Source of the DNA: Macrothele yani
Taxonomy: Eukaryota; Arthropoda; Arachnida; Araneae; Macrothelidae
Direction of reading: 5' to 3'
NCBI GenBank assembly: GCA_039090855.1
Contig: CM077006.1
Coordinates: forward strand, 50,105,336-50,169,335
Length of the DNA stretch: 64,000 nucleotides
The translations under genes were made by a program, and so were the position numbers. Shown piece by piece: positions 9,780-20,594 of the stretch. Below the pieces are notes generated by a model that was not told where the DNA came from, made no database searches, and was given only the letters and a program-made list of their open reading frames with translations. Within the stretch, counting starts at the first letter, position 1. The number at the start of each line of letters is the position of its first letter.

Positions 9780-10310
9780 CAGTGCGTAGTGGTGCCGAAT
9801 CCCGGAATTGCCCAAACCCACTGTCACTTTGCAATACATAGTATAGTATTGTGTAGGTCCTCCGTGATTTGCTGCCACTGCTGCCATGTGACAAAGTGTG
9901 GACTTCACAAATCTTCTGGAAGGTGCCCACTGGCATGTTGTACCATATCTGTGTAAGTGCTGTTCATAGCTAGTCCAGTGTCCTTGGTAGAGGATTCATA
10001 TGCTCCACCTGCCAATGCACATGGTCTTAAATATGTTTGATTGGGCTCATAGTGGGCAACACGAGCAGTAATGGGAGAATGTGGAAGCCATCCTCGTGTT
10101 CTTTTAACAAATCCCTGATGATACAGGACTTAATGACATGGCATGCTGTCCTGTTGGAACATCCCACCTTGGTCTAGAAACATTCTCGGCATAAACAGAT
10201 GACTCTGGTCTTCAATGAAGGACAGGTACATGTGACATTTAGGGGGTCATCTACCACTTTCAGGGTAGAGTATCCCAGAAAAACATTCCCCAGAGCATAA
10301 TTTCAATTAC
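9780..10310 (-). pseudogene. Tc1-like transposase remnant, heavily decayed
   Basis: On the minus strand, in broken frames, fragments resemble the second half of a Tc1 transposase: a PIEHIWD-like patch near 10030 (read as SPIKHI), then WYNMPVGTFQKICEVHTLSH and GSSGSKSRRTYTILYY. Upstream pieces resemble the usual text around the catalytic aspartates but carry many stops. No inverted ends could be located. This is an old copy, unlike the clearer Tc1 elements at 30879, 39651 and 62681. Confidence 0.5.
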
Positions 10311-10836
10311 TACTAATTAAACACTAAAGATACACCAATCCTAGGTTCATACATTTGAACATGCGTTGGTACTATTCAAAAAGACTTAAACAGCATATTA
10401 ATAATTGAAAAGAAAAAGAAAAAGAAGAAGAAATTACACTAATATTACACTGCATAAAAAATAAAGAATTTTTGAAATTTAATGAAATTGAAATAATAAC
10501 CTCACATAGAAATGAAGGACATTTACGAATGGCTGAATCACTATGCACTGAAAAAAAATAGCAATAGAAGTATAGTGTGTAATCACAGAGTACCTAACAA
10601 TATTTAAAATTACTGGAGTGTAATAATTAAGTTAGAAAAGAAATACCAGTCGAGAAAAGAATAGGTTTCGTCAGAATCTCCATTAAATCTACTCTTTTTT
10701 ATCATCACTCTAAACCATGTGCAAATGAAATGTTTGAAAGGCAGAAGACATGGAATACTACAACACTGTTAGTGTCAATTCAATTGAACATATCTCTGAA
10801 TAGTTTTGTATTCTCCAAAGCATTACATCCCCACCA
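10311..10836. other. Intron sequence, nothing recognised
   Basis: AT-rich intron with a short GAAAAAGAAA-type purine run near 10405-10432. No exon, ends or tRNA-like boxes seen. Confidence 0.5.
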
Positions 10837-10895
10837 CCTGTCTGTACCGATGGGGTCATAGCATCTTGCACCATGACGTCATCGGTACAGACAGG
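10837..10895. repeat. Perfect 16 bp inverted repeat (hairpin)
   Basis: CCTGTCTGTACCGATG (10837-10852) and its exact complement CATCGGTACAGACAGG (10880-10895) are separated by 27 bases that contain a further short pair (GGTCAT with ATGAC). It could be the ends of a collapsed inverted-repeat element or a foldback. No TA or other clear target duplication was seen. Confidence 0.75.
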
Positions 10896-11070
10896 TCATG
10901 TTCTCCTCCACCATCCATCCACTCAATGGATGCATAAGCGTGATATCAGTGCATTCAACTAAGGCTCTTGGTATGAGGAATTTTTAATATGAAGAACAGT
11001 AAGATTTGATAATATCACTTTATTTCTACATTCTTAATATGAACTACCATTAATTAAGACTGTGTCCACA

Positions 11071-11152
11071 CAAAAATAAATTTCTCAATATCATAATCAC
11101 AAAAATAAATTTCTCAATATCATTATCACAAAAATAAATTTCTCAATATCAG
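11071..11152. repeat. 29 bp tandem repeat, about 2.8 copies
   Basis: The unit CAAAAATAAATTTCTCAATA plus nine further bases starts at 11071, 11100 and 11129. It runs directly into the decayed tRNA-like block that follows. Confidence 0.85.
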
Positions 11153-11340
11153 AAAACTTGAAAATTACATCACCTTGGTTTCAGGAATGGAACCCGCGTC
11201 TTCCGATTTATATTTGGACATGCTGTCGTTACACCACCCAGGTCAATTAAGTTCCAGACAACTGAAGCTAAGCAGATGTATCTTATGATCCTGAACAACT
11301 TTCAGGCAGTGTGCTAGTTAAAGCAATCCCACTTCAGCAT
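11150..11340 (-). mobile_element. Decayed tRNA-like element
   Basis: Read on the minus strand it has an A-box-like GGTGGTGTAACGACAGC and a B-box-like GGGTTCCATTCC, then TTTTCAAGTTTTCTGATAT, which matches the segment after the tRNA-like block in the elements at 3913-4889 and 61480-62525. It appears to be an old member of that family. Confidence 0.55.
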
Positions 11341-11863
11341 TGCGTTGACGACCACTTCTCATCCATATGTACGGATGAAGGTCGATTTAACTCCATTGTT
11401 AAAGAGATAACAGGAACTTGCTTCCCATTTATTTCTAAGAAGTTTCTCAATTTGTTTTCATGCTAGTTACATTTAAAATTAAGAAAGAAAAAAGCATAGC
11501 CTATGTCATATTAAAAAAAATGGTTGATAACCAAAAAACTATGGCTAGTGTAGAAATCTTGCAACAATGTAGCTCAATTTAACCATGGGTAACTTTGAAC
11601 AACCTCAGCTGCATGTAAGAATGGTTAAGCCCATTAATGCTGTTAGCCCAGTGTTAAAAAGGAGGAGCAATGACTGTTTTTCATATCTGCCATGATTATC
11701 AACATACCTGACATAAAACAAAAATAATTGTATTTTCTTCCTTTCAATACTGAAATCAATCTGCAGTTGTAAATGAACATAAACAAAGAAGACATTTCAA
11801 ATAGACAAAATGGGAGAAAATATTTATGATTAATTCACAAGTGCCACAAATTATATGACATAC

Positions 11864-11981
11864 CAATCTGCAGCTTCTCCTGGGGATCTGCATAAAACCA
11901 TTTATGGAAAGATGGGAGGATCTCTTGAAGCACATATACTGTACAGCCCAGAAAGTACTGGCCATTTTCTTGAGGCAAATG
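11864..11981 (-). CDS. NUP188 exon (model exon 6, 118 nt)
   Basis: Internal NUP188 exon starting in frame after the phase-0 end of exon 19029-19143. It reads HLPQENGQYFLGCTVYVLQE then ILPSFHKWFYADPQEKLQI and ends with the first base of a glycine codon. Remembered vertebrate NUP188 has PCVMFVLKEMLPSYHKW and REQIG at the same place, so this is one of the strongest matches in the model. The acceptor is TTTCTCATAG and the donor is GTATGT. Longer minus-strand frames overlap it (11756-11965 and 11902-12162) but are shadows in other frames. Confidence 0.94.
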
Positions 11982-12169
11982 CTATGAGAAAAATCAATGA
12001 GTTACTATGGCATTTTAAAATTAATCTATACTTACATTTTTCAATAATACAGATTGCAGTCATCATTTTGCCTGCATGTACAACCAAGAACTTCAGGATT
12101 ATTAACCTATCAACCACATGTGCATGAATTCCCCGTTCTACTGTGTGTTCAATATGTGACACAGTATCA

Positions 12170-12360
12170 CATCAGAAAACTTAAAAATTACATCACACTG
12201 GAGTGGGAATCGAACCCGCATCTCCTGACTTTTGTGCAAGCATGCTATTCGTTTCCCACTTGAGCACGCTACATTTTGGGTTGTGTAACAGATAGCATGC
12301 TTGAACTGAAATCGAGTTTGACTTCTGCTCCAGGGCAATGTAGTTTTGAAGTATTCTAAT
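12170..12360 (-). mobile_element. Decayed tRNA-like element
   Basis: The minus strand carries GCGGGTTCGATTCCCACTCC, a good B-box and T-arm block, then TGATGTAATTTTTAAGTTTTC. The A-box half (around 12255-12300) is eroded. The tail resembles the tRNA-headed family at 3913-4889. Confidence 0.6.
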
Positions 12361-12659
12361 GCTATGTATTGAAGAGTAAAACTGGCGATTTGGGGATTTC
12401 TGATTGCTAAAATCCTGACCTTGTTCTACAAAATTAATGAAGATTATTCTCCCACAAAATCCATTTAAGAACTACAGGTTGTTGTTTTTTTAATACATAT
12501 GCAAACAATATTTAGAATTGTACATTGTTACCAATTAAAAAAAAAAAAAAAAGCGTTAAAAGTCACTGGTGCACGCTGTCTTTTCCCAGATCATCCTCCA
12601 GCTGGGCAGCCTACAAAAGAGAGGTGTGTGCGTGCAGTGAGACTGCATTCACAGGGTAC

Positions 12660-13200
12660 ATACACATTTAAAAAATAATAAATTCCAGGATTTTACCAGG
12701 GGTTCTCTTTAGGAGTTCATAAAAAAAAAACCCCAGGAACTTCAATTTGCTAGAATCATAGTGTTTTGTTTTATATTTTGCAAATTGGGGTGAAATTTAC
12801 ATGCATTTTGAATTCTTATGAAATCCCATGGATTCCGCTGCTACAGTGTTCTTCAGTGTGTGCTACTTCATCAATGAAGTGGATTTTTTTTCCTTTTAAT
12901 TTGGGGGTTTAATGACCACCATGACCAACTCAATGCGCTATAAGCAGTCACCTGTCCTTAATTTAAGGCCACTGGTTCCAGGGAAGGAAGAGAGCCAGTG
13001 CCATAAGACAAACACAACATCCATGCTTCATGGGGATTCAAACCCAGATCACTCTCGGACAAAAGATCAGAAGCCAGCGTTTAGACCACTGCGCCACTGG
13101 AGTGACGCAAAAGTTCTCCACATTAAAACTGCTTTACATAAAACTTATATGAAACAATCTGGAACTTACAGAGGTGTTTGCAAGGCAAGGCACTAAACCC
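12660..13200. repeat. Interspersed repeat, also at 46320-48860
   Basis: Segments 12660-12885 and 13105-13200 match 46320-46428 and 48652-48860 in order (shared words include CAAATTGGG, GTTCTTC and AAAACTGCT). In this copy a SINE sits in the middle; in the other a Tigger element does. No coding capacity was recognised, and the ends are not defined. Confidence 0.7.
12889..13108 (-). mobile_element. tRNA-derived SINE
   Basis: Second copy of the SINE at 54064-54296. On the minus strand the tRNA-like head (AGTGGCGCAGTGGTCTAAAC near 13097, then a B box GGTTTGAATCCCCATG) is followed by a body ending near a T-rich stretch that represents the oligo(A) tail. The matching empty site lies near 48768-48780 (GGTGAAGTGGCAAAA), and the flanks GAAGTGG and GGAGTGACGCAAAA suggest a short target duplication. 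Confidence 0.75.
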
Positions 13201-13786
13201 TGAAATCATCGGCGTCTCCCAACATTGCCAGTTGCATGAACTTGAGATATAAATGAACATGTGTGGGTAACCCCCCATCCCCACCCCCACCCCAGCACAA
13301 CAAAAGTATTTCCGTTACTACTAGTACCTCTAATTATTATACTTATCAGCAAAGCTGTTACAGATACTTCGAAAGATAAAATGTTTCACTTTGGGAATTA
13401 CTTACTACCTACCTATAGCTTTTCCTCACAACAGTCAATTATTTTGGGGTTGAGCTTGCAGTATTAATTTGTTGCTAAAGAAATAAATTCCTTCAGTGAA
13501 AATTAAGTAACTTTGATTTCGACAACTACATGATATTGTCTTTAACATATACCACACTAAGAATGTTAATAAAAATTTTGCATTTGTATAAAATAAACCA
13601 ATTACACACATAACATGTATTTTAAAAAAGTTTTGCCTTTCTTTCCAATTGCAAAATTACCCATTTGGCAAATAAATAAAAAAAAATCTGCAGTCAAGTT
13701 TTTATGTTACTAGAAAAGCAACTCCTCTTTTTCATTGGATATTGATCTTTTTTTAACAGAAATTTTAGTCGTTAAGTTTCAGTCAG
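13200..13786. other. AT-rich intron, nothing recognised
   Basis: Contains a C-rich simple sequence (CCCCATCCCCACCCCCACCCC near 13271-13292) but no exon, transposase or tRNA-like feature. Confidence 0.5.
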
Positions 13787-13945
13787 GTGGTATTGACCTA
13801 AAGTTCTATTTACTAATAAAATAACAGTATATTTAGCAAATTGGATGTTGATCTAAAGTTCCATTTATTAATAAAAAAAACACACCAGTCTGGTGTGGTG
13901 TTAATCTAAAGTTATATTTACTAATAAAGTAACACTATTTCTTAA
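13787..13945. repeat. Degenerate tandem repeat, about 3 copies of 55-65 bp
   Basis: Each unit contains a form of TCTAAAGTTCTATTTACTAA followed by TAAA and ACA-type words. Units begin near 13793, 13850 and 13903. Confidence 0.7.
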
Positions 13946-13971
13946 AAAATTGTGCAATCTTAATTTGTTTT

Positions 13972-14842
13972 TCAGCTTTCAGGCTGACGGTTATGTTTAC
14001 AACATCCTTCATTTGCAGTGTCGTTTGTGTACCGAAGAGAAGAACCTTTACTATTACAAGTAGCCGTTACAATTGCTTCAACAGGTTTTGGAGGCAGAAC
14101 TGTAGCACGTACTCCATTTTTATATGCAGAAACACGACCCAGCTGTATCAATTTTCCGACACCATATCCCAGCTTTATCCTTCTGGTTGTCTTTTTTTCT
14201 AGCCAATCCCACCGGAATTTATTTTTGACTGAGGCCTCTAATGTCTTGAGATCGTCAGTTTTGGTTAAAAATTTCATCGTTGATGACGAACTTAACTTAA
14301 ACTGAAACCGTGTAAACTTTCAAATTCCTAAAACAATTCATACATCACACACAAAAAACCCCATCACTTTTGCCTAAACAAAAAACCACAAACGTTTCAT
14401 CAGGGAAACAAAGACAGCTCCTCTCCGTCACTGACTTACTAATACAATGAGGCAGGCTGCTCCCGCACGTAGCTGCAGACGCGTGAGTGACGTACTTTAT
14501 TTGCTTTAACTCGCCCCCCCCCCCCGCCATCTCCAAGTTCCAATCCCACATCACTCATCAGAGCGAAAAAACTTTTTTTTTTTTTTGCATTGAGGAGCAG
14601 AAGTGCCGACGAAATGACTGAGAATTTGTGCGCATGCCCTTCCCACAGAACAATGGACAACCACAGCACGAACTGCCGGCTTCATGTTGAGACTTCATGC
14701 GTCAAGCTCGAGTCGGCTGCATCGGCGAGGAAGACAATATTTTTATCACATTAATTCATTGGTGAAAAGCAATTTTTTTTAGTAAATACGTTTGCCATGA
14801 ATCGTTTAATTTTTTTTTTTTTTTTTTTTTTTCATGAATCGT

Positions 14843-14873
<31 letters not shown>

Positions 14874-15000
14874 TCGCTTATTAGAACTCAAAATTTAACA
14901 GTCTTAAAAATGTCTTCAAAGCTAAACATCCGGAATTCCAGGTATGAAAGATCGCCCAAACCCGGAAATCCGGGTTAGACCCGGAACACAAACAGCCCTG
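13972..15000 (-). mobile_element. 5' part of a hAT-like element with BED-like ORF
   Basis: The right boundary (15000) reads, reversed, CAGGGCTGTTTGTGTTCCGG, a hAT-style terminus, with a CCCGGAAATCCGGG palindrome just inside. A GC-rich leader (14440-14720) precedes a minus-strand open frame starting at 14277. That frame reads MKFLTKTDDLKTLEASVKNK then FRWDWLEKK, the start of a BED/TTF-like zinc-finger region seen in arthropod hAT proteins, and loses the pattern after a frameshift. The catalytic part was not found. Confidence 0.5.
14810..14873. repeat. Duplicated CATGAATCGTTTAA + long poly(T)
   Basis: The word CATGAATCGTTTAA followed by 20 or more T occurs twice back to back, a slippage-type duplication of a homopolymer with its left flank. 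Confidence 0.85.
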
Positions 15001-15979
15001 AACTTAGCACAGTGATAATTTAAAACAATTTTGCCATGGCACTGAGGATTCCCTATTCCATAGTCATCTATTCCCTTGCACATTGGCAGCAAAGAGGCCA
15101 GATACCAACCTTTGGTGAGGAAAGCATGCGCTAGAAGGAATGACCGTCTTGGACTTGTGGGAGGGTTTCACACTTTGCTGTGACACCAGCTGCACACAGC
15201 TGCTATACCACAAACCAAGGTCACCGGAAATTATGGAGTTCAAACACCTTGCAATGCAGTGTCACATGAAGTGAATGAGATGGCATAACATTTCCACATC
15301 TCATGAAAGGAAGTTATGTCATTACATGCAGACGCCACAGGAAGCAAGGACAAAGTGACAAAATCAATTCAAACATATGGACATTTCTTTTTCTTTTTTA
15401 AGTTGCAAGAAAAAAAATTCCAAGACTATTCCAGGATCTTTCACAAATATATGAAAACCAAGGACATTCTAAGCCTAGAAAAAAGTGAAATAAAGTTCCA
15501 GGACTTTTCCAGGATTCCAAAGGCAGTGCAAACCCTGCATTCATAGTGTATGAGAATGGTTGCAAGAGGCAATCTAAGTGACTCTAAAGGAGTCGAGCAT
15601 AATTAGTGGACAACAGCAGTGCCCAGAGCTGTAAAAATCAGCAGCGTTTCCTGAACGTTTCCTGCGTTTCCTGTACAAGTTCATTATGGTACATGAACAG
15701 CATAGTAAAACATCAACAGCCAAATGCCATAATGGAAGAAAGTACACAGTGTTTGGAATAGACGGCACATGCCTTACTGTAAACTGCAATGCAAATTGGT
15801 GTAATTGCTAGAATCTCGAGTTGTTTTTTTTGTCGGTTAAGATCAAATTGTCCTTGCATTATTCACTTATTTATCCATTATTGTCTTATTGTATTCTGGC
15901 TTGAGGCCAGACAATGAGGGGTAATGTTTACAGAATTTTTGTTCTTCAAAAAAAATTATTCATTTGATAAATTTGTCGA
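15000..15979. other. Repeat debris, no gene
   Basis: At 15410-15540 lies a block rich in TTCCAGG-type words (CCAGGACTTTTCCAGGATT) that resembles 1555-1660; it is a recurrent decayed repeat. A short minus-strand frame at 15574-15789 has no recognised domain. Nothing else could be supported. Confidence 0.5.
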
Positions 15980-16310
15980 TTGATTTTAAAATTCTTTTCG
16001 TTCGTTATCATCTTCTATCTCTTGATAGATTATATAATTTCAGACTTTAGTTATTTATGCATGAAAGAGTTTATGCAAATAGGTATTCTAATCTAATAAT
16101 ATTGCATCAGTTTTCTCGTCTCTACGATACTCGAGGATGCACTAATCCCTAAAGCACATACAAATTTGTTGTTCAATAATATTTGCGCAACCTGCCCTTG
16201 TTTGTGGAATGAGTTGCTGTTACATATTAAATCTATAATGAACTACACGGCTTTTAAAAGAGTGCCGAGGGGTTTCTTATTGTTCGGCTAAATATTGTTT
16301 TGATACCACA
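15980..16310 (+). pseudogene. LINE ORF2 C-terminus, CR1/L2-like
   Basis: Plus-strand fragments read CPCLWNELLLHIKSIMNYTA then FKRVPRGFLLFG. These match the closing pattern of many LINE second ORFs (a LWN-L motif, then S-F-FK-L). Stops interrupt the upstream part. About 450 bp of AT-rich 3' untranslated-type sequence follows (to about 16760). The reverse transcriptase is absent, as expected for a 5'-truncated insertion. Confidence 0.5.
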
Positions 16311-17430
16311 GAAATGTTTATTTTTGCACAGTTGGCAGATAAACTGAACTTACGATGTCTTGATTTGGCATATTATCCATTGGAGTTCAGGGGCTCGTCA
16401 GGCTAAATAATTTAGCCTTTTTCCCTGGCTCTTTGCTATACATTTTTGTATTATGCACAAATTGTGCTCTTGATTGTACCTGCATTGATATTATTGTGAG
16501 TATTTGTTGACTTTAATAGATTCTTTCCCTTTATTATGATTGTGGTACAAATGAACCAACTATTTCTATTGTATTTTACTTATAGCTGAATCGTATTATA
16601 ATTTATTTTTTGTAATTTCCGTCACTAATATGTGTTGTAAATGATTTGGATGTTTTGATGTATTCACATTATGTTTTGGACTTTTTCCAGTTTGTATTTT
16701 TATGGTGTTTGATGTATTTAATGCTATTTGGTGTAGTGTAGCAAAAATTACAATACATTTAAATTCAAATCAATGAAGGTAATGGACCAACTGTGCTTAA
16801 TTTAAGACAAGACATGAGCAGCCTGTTTCCATGAGAATAACATGCTAGAAGCTCTATAAAGCAGCACACAATAGCCAAATTGCTGTTGCCAAGCTATTAG
16901 TCACAACACACACCTGCAGTTGCAGTCGTGAAAAGGACCGCAATACTGAATAAGCTAGCAGACACAATGGACTGTATGATTAGATGAATTTAACTAAACC
17001 GCATCTGCATCACCTGGCCAAGTGCACGTGTGTGTCGCAACAACCCTGTGAAATACCAACCTCATTGTTTTGTTCTTAAAAAAAAAAGATACTTCACTGG
17101 TTCATTAAAACTCGTAATGGTGTGCAGAACTTCTTTTTTTTTTTTTTTTAGCGGTGAGTCGGCCAACTCATTCCAGAACTGCTGGACCAAGTTTGATTGA
17201 TAATAAGTATTAAAAGAAATTATAAGCAATATATTGCACAAACAAAAGGAACAAAAATCAAACCAACGAGGAACTAAGATAGTAATAAAGAACAAACCTA
17301 CTGAATACATACTAATAGATAATTATGGAAAATTGTACAATAGCATATGCTAGCTCTTAGTGTCTGAAATAAAGATAGCCACTACAGACCAAAAGAAGGT
17401 AGCAAATATAGCAAATAAAAATATATATAT
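16311..17430. other. Intron sequence, LINE 3' part then unassigned
   Basis: The first 450 bp probably belong to the LINE tail. From 16780 to 17430 I recognised no exon or element; it contains poly(A)/poly(T) runs near 17080 and 17132-17148. Confidence 0.45.
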
Positions 17431-17725
17431 CTCTAAAACAGGACAAAATGGAAAAGAGGAATGCCACTTATCAAATAACAATGGATTGCAATGGACAAAC
17501 AGCAAGGAACTTGGTACAGAGGATTAAAGAACATAAAACAGCTATTTGGAAAAAGGTGACCAAAACAGTTTAATTGTAAAACACCAGAAACATGTAAATG
17601 CAACTCAATGTGGGATCAAATTCAAGTTTTGGATTATGAACCTGAAATCAACAGAAGACTTAAAAAAGAAACCTACTACATCAGAGAGCAGAGATTGAAC
17701 ACCATGCAGCAATTTTTTACAAATT
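17430..17725 (+). pseudogene. Penelope-like GIY-YIG remnant (third family)
   Basis: Broken plus-strand frames give QITMDCNGQTARNLVQRIKE then HKTAIWKKGDQNSLIVKHQK, and later LDYEPEINRRLKKETYYI and EQRLN. The R-I-KEH motif, the KHQKH spacing and the E-R--ET-YI motif are those of the Penelope-like endonuclease. The sequence is too diverged from 3568-3904 to be the same family. Frameshifts make it non-functional. Confidence 0.6.
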
Positions 17726-17739
17726 TTCCAACTTCGTGA

Positions 17740-18175
17740 CTTGTGTTTTGGGAAAATTCCCCTCCATTATCAAGCTTAAATGCAAACATTTATGGGGGGG
17801 GGATAACATTTAGCAACAACACACGTTAGTAGGAACATCACGGGGGGGGGGGGATTACAATTACAGAAGAAATCTTCATTCTGCCATACTTTGGGAATTC
17901 TCCCTTCATTTTCAAGTTGAAATAGAAATATTTATTGAATAAAATTACATAATTTTATTTAACAGCAACACAGGAGAGAAGGAATGTTGCAAGAAATGGA
18001 ATTTAAAATCACAGGGAAATTTTTGCTCTGTCTAACTTTCATTTTCGGAAATTGTTGCCTACAGTTTTAAACTGAAATGCGAACATTTATGAAATAAAAT
18101 ACCTAACAACAGAAGGAACATTGCAAGACAAAACTTTACAGTTACGGGAGATGTCTCTGTCTAACTTCCGTACTT
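17740..18175. repeat. Tandem array, three units of about 145 bp
   Basis: Units near 17740, 17885 and 18035 share the order: a TTCTCCCTTCATTTTCAAG-like start, CAACA plus GGAACATTGCAAGA in the middle, and an end such as GCTCTGTCTAACTT. G runs of 9 and 12 (17794-17802, 17842-17853) sit within the first unit. No coding content. Confidence 0.75.
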
Positions 18176-19028
18176 CCGTTTTCGAAAGCTTTAGAAAACA
18201 GAATTATGTCTCCAGGCAGAAAGTGATCCACTAACTCCCCCCCCCCAACATAAAAAAATATTTTTAATTTTACACCAATCTCAAGAATGAACCCCATGAT
18301 GAGAAAAAAGCAGAATTCAGCAAATTCCCAGAAAATTCTCATGCCACTGCATTTGTGGAAAAATGCTCTCAAACTAACTGACATGATATGAAAATCTGTG
18401 AATACAAACCTATACCTTACTTTAATGCTAATAAACATGGAAACCAAGTAACACATTTGCACAAATAACCTTCAAAAATTGAGAGAAAGATTTTGTTTAA
18501 CATCTCAATTAATACCATATGTCAATCATGCAGACACACTTTGATTCTTCAGTGGCCTTGTGCTGACCTTTTTGTGACATCAACTCTATCCTGAAATCAC
18601 CTTCAGAGGTGAAGACCCTCACGCAAATTGCATTCACCAGTCTGACTATGTATATCACTTTGATACTGACTAACCCCATTCTTACAGAGGTGCCCAAACC
18701 TCTAAGATTATTTAAACAACTGTTTCTAACAAAAAAAAGTCTACAATTTACAAATGATATGTAAACAAGTGATGCACAGGTACTAAAATAGTTGATGACA
18801 GAACTTATTATATTGACAATGCACTTGAATGCTTGGAATCTGTAAGTTATAAGCCATTTTTATTGATGTGTCACCCCTAAAGCAATTTTTCAATTTTTAT
18901 TTCCCATTTTGTTTAATTTAGAAAAACTAAATGTAGTTTAATTTTCCAATTAAGCATGGTTCTACAAAATTAATCTATTTTCACAGAAGCATATTTTAAA
19001 AAATGCTATGGTGATTAGCAAAGCTTAC
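18176..19028. other. Intron sequence, nothing recognised
   Basis: Minus-strand open frames at 18142-18462 and 18509-18697 look accidental. A run of 10 C lies at 18237-18246. No NUP188 exon was found here. Confidence 0.5.
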
Positions 19029-19143
19029 CTTTGACACATTTACAAGTAAATTCAAGAATGACCGACAAAGTGAATATCTTCCTTTCACACATTCTTTTGA
19101 TGCAACGAGATGCCCAATAATACTCACATTAATATGCATTCCC
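19029..19143 (-). CDS. NUP188 exon (model exon 5, 115 nt)
   Basis: Internal NUP188 exon. One base completes an arginine codon from exon 29211-29375, then it reads GMHINVSIIGHLVASKECVK and GRYSLCRSFLNLLVNVSK, ending on a codon boundary. Remembered vertebrate NUP188 has GMNAGGYGNLLMNSEQPQG then EYGVTIAFLRLITTLVK here; the G-M, G-L and Y----FL-L--LV positions agree. The acceptor is CCATCATAG and the donor is GTAAGC. The phase-0 end matches the start of exon 11864-11981. Confidence 0.93.
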
Positions 19144-19454
19144 CTATGATGGGTGAAAAAAATGAACAAAATAATATTAAAAAACATTATATCTCCAAAA
19201 TAATTCACACAACACTTGTTATATAGATGAATGGCTAAATTAAAAATAAACAAAGTGAACAACCTAAAAGACTACAATGCAAAAATGCTAAGAAATTTGC
19301 AGAAAATTCATAGTAATTCATCTCTTTCATATGGCATTACAAATCACCACAATCCCGTGCTGCATTAGGCAACAGGGGATCTTGATTATTTATATGAGGG
19401 AGATGAATTATTATGAATGATCCCCTGCTGCATTAGGGATCTAGATGGCTTCCA

Positions 19455-19705
19455 TTGGATTTTCAGCTAGAAATACACCACCAGATTGTGTGTCCAACTC
19501 TGGGGGAAAGTAAATTTCAGTGGCAACAGCCAGGAATAGCTCAAACATCTAAAGCTGTTTCTCAGGGACTCTTCAATGCATTCAAGATACAGCTGGGGAA
19601 ATACCAAAATTGGATGGGCAGCAATAGGGAATTGATCCCACGTATGTCAGTACCACACAAACACAAGGAGGACAATTAACCAGCTGTACCATGCTGATGC
19701 GGTGG
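19455..19705 (-). mobile_element. tRNA-like SINE (second family)
   Basis: On the minus strand an A-box-like GGTACAGCTGGTTAATTG (near 19695) and a B-box-like GGGATCAATTCCC (near 19630) are spaced as in a tRNA gene, followed by a body of about 180 bp. No oligo(A) tail was identified. The plus-strand open frame across it is a shadow. Confidence 0.55.
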
Positions 19706-19711
19706 TAGGTA

Positions 19712-20578
19712 CAATAAAACGTCTGATTATCCAGACTCTATTATCTGTGGGGTAGGATTAATCATGACCTTCTGTAGTACAGAAGAATTTAACTTTTTTT
19801 TTTTTAAATTCTATATGCAAGTGTAATCGTAAAACAACAGGTCACTGCTGCACATTTTAAATAGCACTGCATCATAATAAAACGATACTGTGTCATCTTT
19901 TTAGCAGAACTTATTCATCATCACTGTTGTGGCTACCAGTTATGCTGCCATTATGCGCAGTTAAGTGTATTGGTCTCTTTTGTCTGCAAGCATTATGAAA
20001 GCTTATTTGTGTGCTCTTCTTATGCAAACAAATTCGTTTAGCATTTCAGCCGCTAAAATCATGGAGAAAAAGAGTTGTTTTAAGAATGAAAATAGTTAAC
20101 AAGTGGTTAAATATAGGCAAAAATGAAGCCAGATATGAAAGAAAAAAAAAGTCTGATGATGACTTAATCCCAAGTGCGCAAGAACTGGTGCCAACAGCAG
20201 AATCAAGTGTTGACAAGGACGATGAAGAAGAACTGCCATGAACTTACAAAGTAAGTTGTAATGAAGCCATAACAGCTGCAAAAACTTCACTTGAATTCGC
20301 AGAAAGTCAAAATGATGTTTTAACAAATTGTGGAAGTATAAGAAAAATCCAACAAAAAAAAATAATGCTACAAAGAAAGCATAAAAAATCACTGACTTTC
20401 TACCTAAATACATTTAAAAATGTTCAGTTTTGTATTTACATACAATAATTATTTCCTTATGGTTTCATAGGATTTTTTATGCATTTAATCTAATAAAACC
20501 CAATTTTGGTTAACTGTGTAATTCAATTATCCAGGTTCCTGCATTCCCCAGTAACCACAGATAAGTGATGTTTCACTG
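19712..20578 (+). mobile_element. Tigger/pogo deletion derivative (867 bp)
   Basis: Flanked by TA (19710-19711, 20579-20580). The left end reads CAATAAAACGTCTGATTATC and the right, reversed, CAGTGAAACATCACTTATCT, a diverged inverted repeat. The interior keeps only the C-terminal part of the transposase: VNKWLNIGKNE, an acidic stretch ending DKDDEEELP, then after a stop CNEAITAAKTSLEFAESQND, which matches the helical tail of Tigger proteins. The catalytic domain is deleted. Confidence 0.75.
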
Positions 20579-20594
20579 TAATACATGTTATGAT

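Noticed and set aside
11902..12162. 86-codon minus-strand ORF overlapping NUP188 exon 6
   Set aside because: It runs in a different frame from the conserved VLQEILPSFHKW reading and crosses the acceptor site.
18142..18462. 106-codon minus-strand frame near NUP188 exon 5
   Set aside because: Considered as a further NUP188 exon, but it has no similarity to NUP188, the frame does not join neighbouring exons, and exon 5 joins directly to exon 6 in phase 0.
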